Shown here: positions 59,206 to 64,000 of the stretch, one piece after another
How positions within the stretch are numbered: the stretch's first letter is position 1
How the letters are laid out: the number at the start of each line of letters is the position of its first letter
Assembly (NCBI GenBank): GCA_963675135.1
Contig: OY776125.1
Span: 65,609,441 to 65,673,440, forward strand
Direction: 5' to 3'
DNA from: Galeopsis tetrahit
Taxonomy: Eukaryota > Streptophyta > Magnoliopsida > Lamiales > Lamiaceae
Length of the DNA stretch: 64,000 bases
Notes under the pieces: generated by a model
What the model was told of the DNA's origin: nothing
Seen by the model: the letters and a program-made list of their open reading frames with translations, nothing else
The model's database searches: none
Position numbers and translations under genes: made by a program

Positions 59206-60289
59206 ATGCAATTCTTTTGCTAATTTGATCAAACCAGAGTTTCAGCAAGGTTGTCTTGGACAATTCTGCTGAAGAAGATTAACTCTTCTAAGATAATCAA
59301 ACTACTAAGTACTATTGAGTACTTAGTTGAACAACTATCTAGGGGAGTTATATGTGCGGAATAGTGGTTGGCCCTTTAAGTTTTAGACTCCTTTAATTTC
59401 TGAAATCACTTAGTCAATGTAACACAGTCTAGTTAAGCTTCAGGGAAGTTGTCCAAAACAGTTTTGCACAGTCTTTGAATGTTTATCCTTGAAAGATCAG
59501 TTTTGTGTGCAGTGTTGAGTGAATGTAAGTATTTGTAAAGTAAATCAACACAAGAGTTTATAGTGGTTCAGAGACTCAAGCTCCTACATCCACTTTCCCT
59601 GATTTAACAGGATAATTCCTTCACTCTTGGAATTAACTTGTTTTATAGTGCCAAGGTGCACTTGATCAAGAACACCACTCCTTGGTGAATTGATCCCTAG
59701 GATGTCTAGAGTCCTAGTACCCTCTTCTCAACTCAGAACTGAACTGTTCTTCTCTCAACAGTCAGCTCCTACCACTTCTACTACTACAACCTTCTCACTT
59801 TCACTCTTGAAAGGTGTAAGGGTTGAAGTAAGGTTCCAACTAATGAGATATCCTTTACAGTGAAGATCAGTGTATAAGGATAGGATATCTCTCTAAGCTT
59901 GTGTATGGATATACAATTGGGTTCAACTTAGAAGAAGTGTATAAAGACTAAGATAGTCTCTTTGAAAGCTTGAGAGCACTTGTCAACTTGTAGGATAGTT
60001 GGATATTCTTGTCAAGGTTGAGGTACTTTCAAATGGTCTTCACACTTCTGTATTTATAGACAAAATGGAGGATTTGCCCGTTGGAGAGGCAGCCCCAAAT
60101 TGCTATAAATGTCTTCCTTGAGTTCTTCAAACTGGAAGACAGATTCTTGATAGTGACATGTCCTCATTTGGGTAATAAACGGCTGTAACAGTTTTGTCTT
60201 CATTCTGCAGCACTTTTCCCAATGTTTGACTTCTTGTTAGGACTTGGACATGGCTTCTGAAGGTTGATCCAATGATAGGACAACATTCC

Positions 60290-60740
60290 TTATCATCTGG
60301 ACAACTCTCCTTATCACTATCAGCAGTTTTGCTTTTCAGCATGGTTGGCTTGCTCTTCTTCAGATGACTTGGCTCTTTCCCTTTATTTCTCTTGAGGATG
60401 GTCTTAGCTTATTTCTTTGAGGACCTTTAGGGACTGGTTGTCTCAAACTCTTCAGCATAGTTGATCTCAGGCTTTCAGAGCACTTGATCTTGATCAATTT
60501 AGCTGAGACAACTCCTCTGGACAACTCTCCTGATCAGTATATTTAATCTTTTTGCATCAGAGCACTTTATGCATAGAGTTGACTTCTCTGGACAACTCTC
60601 CTGATAAAAACCTTTGAGTAGTCTTGTCCTTTTGAGCTAGGTAAGCTTGTTCTTGCATATGGCTAGCTCATTTGGACAATTCTCCTGATCAGAGCATATG
60701 AATATTTTCTCTGGACAACTCTCCTGATCAGAGCATCTTC
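60290..60740 (-). promoter_or_regulatory. Repeated motif in U3 of the element B LTR
   Basis: The word TCTGGACAACTCTCCTGATC and one- to three-base variants occur five times (about 60296, 60516, 60588, 60673 and 60712), several followed by AGAGCAT. All lie upstream of the minus-strand TATA box at 60058. Repeated U3 boxes in Tnt1-type elements act as stress-response enhancers; a similar role here is inference. Confidence 0.7.
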
Positions 60741-61053
60741 ATTGGACTTGTCCTTTTGAGCTTTACAATCTTGTTCTTGCATAAGAGCATCTTCGATTTC
60801 ATAGAGTGTCCTTGCTCTTAAGTGATTGTTCCAGAATTTGAGCCTTGAGGAGACTTGATCTTGATCATCTTCAAAGCATAGGTTCCCCCTCAAATTGTGC
60901 ATCTAATTGTCTAAGAGCTACCTAACATTTCAGCTTCTCATCTAGCCTATAATCTATATGTTCTAACATTCTTAGAACATATTTATATTGACTTAGGCAT
61001 GTCTCAGGGGGTTTTGGTATTAGATCAAAACATATCTCATTTTATTCCCAACA

Positions 61054-61523
61054 ATTTCCCCCTTTTTGATGATGCCAAAACCTACACAATCTAAGCAAAA
61101 GTGACTTGTCTACATCTATTACATGTATCTTCAGAAGACATGACTAAGGTCAATATTCCTGAAAAGATAATGTGTTAGTGTATTCACTGTTTTTGTTGCA
61201 AGTAGGTTTTAAGATAGGTATAGAGAGATTAGTGTTTCTTGATTCAGAATAAGTTCAACTATCATTCATTCAAAAATCATTACAGGCATGTTGATAGTTG
61301 AAATTAACATATCAGAGCTTGAATCAATAACACTTAAATACATCAGAGCATTTCATTCTAACAATTCAAGACAGAAAATAGGATATTCAGCATCAGATCA
61401 CAGAGCTTGTATCAGAGCAATCCATAACAGATCAGAGCAACCAGATTATCACACCATATCAGCAATCTTGACCATATTTTAGCATAGTTGATCAATCAAG
61501 AAAGGTCAGAAGACTTAGCCATT
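61054..61523 (-). other. Non-coding stretch between the extra ORF and the 3' LTR
   Basis: It holds the polypurine tract at 61054-61069. The rest reads as untranslated, with repeated ATCAGAGC(A/T) words. No frame of note. Confidence 0.5.
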
Positions 61524-64000
61524 TCAAAGATCATCCTCAAGGGGTGGCAGCATTCCATACTGTGCCCACACTCTTCTTTTCAGTGCCATGGCTTCTTGGT
61601 TGGTTCCCTTAGGTCCAAGAACCATCTTGTTCAGCTTAAGGATCTCAGTGAATTCCCTCAGAATTCTTGCTTGGTCAATCCATCCTTCAAGCTTTGGAGG
61701 CATGTATATGATTGGCTTGGGAGCTGTGAGTTCAAATCTTGCAATGTCAGCAGCTGCAAGTAGTTGTTGATACAACTCTCTGTAGTATTCTAGCATGAAC
61801 TCAGTGAAGGCAGAGTTTGCATCTCCTCCATTCCATCTGTCAATGACATAATAGTCATAGACAAACTCCCTTTTGGCTTCTTCCCATGTGTCATTCAGTT
61901 GAATTGGCACCCATTTATCCAAGTGTGGATATTTGGTGTCCATTGGGATTAGAAGCTGAGGCTTCATCTTGCTGTAAGTTGCTCTCCTCCTTCTTGGTTT
62001 CTGAAAGTTTGCTCTCCTTTCATCTCTTGCTCTGTTGGCTTCTTCCATCAGATCCATTTTTTCATGGGCCCTCATCATGGCCAGTTTCTGTTGTGTTTCA
62101 GGGTCTTTGCCATACCCTTCATGAAACAGCTTTGATGGATCATGGGCTAGGACAGTTGTCTTCTTCTTAGGTTCAGATCCAAATCCTTCAGCAAATAACT
62201 CTTCAGTGTCTTCAGAGGACTTGGTTCCTTCAGCAGTTTTGCCAGATTCAGAAGATTTGTCCTTTTCAGCAGCTTTGGCTTTCTTTGATGTAGGCTCATC
62301 TTCATCAATTCTAAATTCAGGTGGAAGATCAAGGCTGCTAGGAAAGTCAGTGAATTTCTCAATTTGTCTCTTCTTTCCTTGGGCCTTCTTGATCTTTCCT
62401 CTGGTTTGGACACCTTCAGCATCTTTGTCCAAACCTGACACTTCACCACCTGGTCTTTGTTGTAGCCTTACTCTTTCCTCTTGAGCTGAGGCCATTGAGT
62501 TTTTCAATGCCAATGCTAACTGCTCCTCTTCATCCAATTCTTCCAAATTCAGCATTTCTGGCTCTTTTCCCTTTCCTTCAGGGACTTTGTCCTTCCCTTT
62601 CACTGGACTCCCAATTACTAAGGCACCTTTTGCCCTTGCTCTTTCCCTTTCCCCCTTTTTGGCAGCATCAAAACACTGGGGCTTGAGGTCACTCATTGTT
62701 GAGGCCATCAGGGATTGGGCCTGGTTTAGGGACTTCATCTCCTCCAACAAATATACATTCTCATCATGTATATTCTGCATTCTATCACTGCTCAAGCTAA
62801 GGAAAGCTAGAACAGGCTTCATCTTTTGTTGGACAACCTCTTCCATGGTTGTTTTCAGAGATGCATCCAGTTGGGCTTTTAAGAGCTCAGTGAGGTTGGC
62901 CACTGCACTTTCAGCAATGTTGGCCAACACTTCTTGGGAAAATTTTTCTGAGGCAGCTTTGACCATAGCTAGCCTTTGCTCTTCAGCTCTTCTCTTTTGC
63001 AGTGCAGTCTTCTTTCCAATAGCTTGTTTGACAGTTAGCCTGAGAGCTTTGACATTAGCATTGTGATTGTCTCTCAGCAGCTTTTGTTCTTTCTTGACCT
63101 CCTCTGAGATGGCTTCCATGGTTGATTTGGCACTTTGAACTTCAGTGGAGATGGTTTGGAGACCAGATTCCACACCACTGATTCTTGCCTCAAGAGTTGG
63201 TAGCACAACATCCTCAGAGCCAGTGAGCCTCATTTCTACAGATGCTAGAGTCCTTCCTTGCTCATTCAATGCTCCTGAAGTTTCAGCATGAGCAGATTGG
63301 ACTTGATGAGCCAAGGAGTCCAACTTCTCTGATTGCATTCCAAGTAGGGCCTGAGCTGAGCCTGTATCAACTTGGATAGGTGCATCTGTGAGGAACTCAT
63401 CTGCAAAAATTTGGTCAAGAGAAATACCTGCAACATCAGATAAATCAAACAAGTTAGGAAATAAGCACTCATCACCCTCAATTTCTTTTGCATAAGACTC
63501 TGATACATCAGCAGTCTTCTTCTCATTTTCAACTTGTTCTTTTCTCCCTTCATAATTGATGTTCTCACTCAAGGAATCAGGCCTCCTCTCATCAAGGGAT
63601 TCTTGAAGTTCAGATTTGACTTCAAGAATAACCTGTCCTTCCGCACTTATTTCACCCTCATATGTTGGTACACTCACTATCTTAGTGATGACTACCTCTC
63701 TTTCATCCACAACTCCCTCTGATTTTTCAACTAATCTCTCATTTTCAACTCCTTCTCCTAATCCTGCAGCATCTCCACCTTCAACAAGGTTCAAAGATGG
63801 CAGTTGTGGGGAGATCACAGTGCTTATATCAGCAGCCACTGAGTCATCCTGAATGATTAAGGGCTGATCAATGTCCAACACCTCTGACACTGAATAGGCC
63901 TTAATCAAACTAGCCTCTAGTACAGGAACCTCAACATCTTTAGGCTGTGCCTTGGGTTCAGAAGAACCTTCATTGACAGATGTGTCTTTGGTTGTGTTAC
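61524..64000 (-). CDS. Extra retrotransposon ORF, coiled-coil protein, start outside window
   Basis: At least 825 codons without a stop, still open at 64000. No gag, protease, integrase or RT motif. The N-terminal half visible is acidic (VEGGDAAGLGEGVENERL region). A central part of about 250 residues has heptad-like stretches (MQSEKLDSLAHQVQSAHAE, VKKEQKLLRDNHNANVKALR), probably coiled coil. Then comes a UIM-like motif (LDEEEQLALALKNSMAS, about 62537-62490), a Lys/Glu/Ser-rich low-complexity region, a basic patch KPRRRRATYSKMK, and a C-terminal tract with aromatic residues ending PPLEDDL. Its place before the polypurine tract is where SIRE-type elements carry an env-like ORF, but I see no signal peptide or membrane helix here. 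Function unknown. Confidence 0.75.
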   Translation of the reverse strand, partial: NTTKDTSVNEGSSEPKAQPKDVEVPVLEASLIKAYSVSEVLDIDQPLIIQDDSVAADISTVISPQLPSLNLVEGGDAAGLGEGVENERLVEKSEGVVDEREVVITKIVSVPTYEGEISAEGQVILEVKSELQESLDERRPDSLSENINYEGRKEQVENEKKTADVSESYAKEIEGDECLFPNLFDLSDVAGISLDQIFADEFLTDAPIQVDTGSAQALLGMQSEKLDSLAHQVQSAHAETSGALNEQGRTLASVEMRLTGSEDVVLPTLEARISGVESGLQTISTEVQSAKSTMEAISEEVKKEQKLLRDNHNANVKALRLTVKQAIGKKTALQKRRAEEQRLAMVKAASEKFSQEVLANIAESAVANLTELLKAQLDASLKTTMEEVVQQKMKPVLAFLSLSSDRMQNIHDENVYLLEEMKSLNQAQSLMASTMSDLKPQCFDAAKKGERERARAKGALVIGSPVKGKDKVPEGKGKEPEMLNLEELDEEEQLALALKNSMASAQEERVRLQQRPGGEVSGLDKDAEGVQTRGKIKKAQGKKRQIEKFTDFPSSLDLPPEFRIDEDEPTSKKAKAAEKDKSSESGKTAEGTKSSEDTEELFAEGFGSEPKKKTTVLAHDPSKLFHEGYGKDPETQQKLAMMRAHEKMDLMEEANRARDERRANFQKPRRRRATYSKMKPQLLIPMDTKYPHLDKWVPIQLNDTWEEAKREFVYDYYVIDRWNGGDANSAFTEFMLEYYRELYQQLLAAADIARFELTAPKPIIYMPPKLEGWIDQARILREFTEILKLNKMVLGPKGTNQEAMALKRRVWAQYGMLPPLEDDL

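Larger units (their letters stand above)
59149..64000 (-). mobile_element. Copia-type LTR retrotransposon (element B), 3' part
   Basis: The LTR at 59149-61053 has TGTTGG...CCAACA ends. Next to it inside is the polypurine tract AAAAAGGGGGAAATTG (minus, about 61069-61054), preceded by TTGGCATCATC, a context common in plant SIRE/Tork-type Copia elements. TATA box TATAAATA at 60058-60051 (minus). The long ORF at 61524-64000 lies just upstream of the polypurine tract. Gag-pol and the 5' LTR must lie beyond the window. The exact Copia lineage is inference. Confidence 0.8.

Noticed and set aside
61488..63852. Plus-strand frames opposite the long minus ORF
   Set aside because: Shadows of the 800-plus-codon minus frame, with no domain.

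Overview
The window is nuclear DNA from a flowering plant, most likely a eudicot. The sequence is AT-rich, the genes carry GT-AG introns, and the mobile-element mix is typical of plants (CACTA, Helitron, Copia, Gypsy-type, hAT, Mutator-like, Stowaway, L1-like LINE). The one apparently functional host gene is a two-exon LRR receptor kinase that I recognise as an RLK7 orthologue. Placing the species more closely (the Stowaway style would fit an asterid such as Lamiales) is a guess.

Layout. 1-8699: most of a CACTA (En/Spm) DNA transposon read on the minus strand, with a TNP2-type transposase gene, a divergent GRF zinc-finger gene, a TnpA-like gene carrying two in-frame TAG codons, CCGACGG-type repeat clusters and the TAGTG terminus at 8699. 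9228-9474: Stowaway MITE. 9732-14923: decayed Copia element, minus strand. 16837-21813: decayed Helitron Rep/helicase gene, plus strand. 21814-26170: intergenic DNA with a hAT MITE (perfect 8-bp TSD) and a Stowaway inside a Stowaway. 26176-37436: a minus-strand Copia element whose 5' LTR is split by a non-coding LTR retrotransposon (31323-37262). That inserted element is filled with tandem repeats that each form a small hairpin. 37442-42204: MITEs, a Mutator-like foldback element with a 9-bp TSD, a 'tail-only' retroposon and an LTR-like remnant. 42210-47821: a Gypsy-type LTR pair with only about 320 bp between the LTRs, ATATA TSDs, and at least three later insertions inside its LTRs, one holding nine CACGTG palindromes. 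48677-49269: hAT-like MITE. 49701-49866: 83-bp direct duplication just upstream of the receptor kinase. 50092-53078: RLK7-like gene. 53194-54060: hAT-like element. 55440-57901: LINE pseudogene, minus strand, cut at 57901/57902 by an LTR (57902-59148), itself interrupted by a second Copia-type element (59149 to past the window end) that carries a long extra ORF upstream of its polypurine tract.

How the parts relate. The window is a small intact gene island (RLK7) in layered mobile elements. Target-site duplications, LTR pairs and an empty-site comparison between the two Gypsy LTRs let several insertions be ordered. The signals I find most unusual are structural rather than coding: (a) about 26 short hairpins in the non-coding LTR element, whose stems change in matching positions between sub-arrays; (b) an inverted repeat with a G-tract loop near the end of two diverged LTRs, paired in both although the stem sequences differ; (c) the retrotransposon ORF at 61524-64000, with coiled-coil-like stretches and a UIM-like motif.
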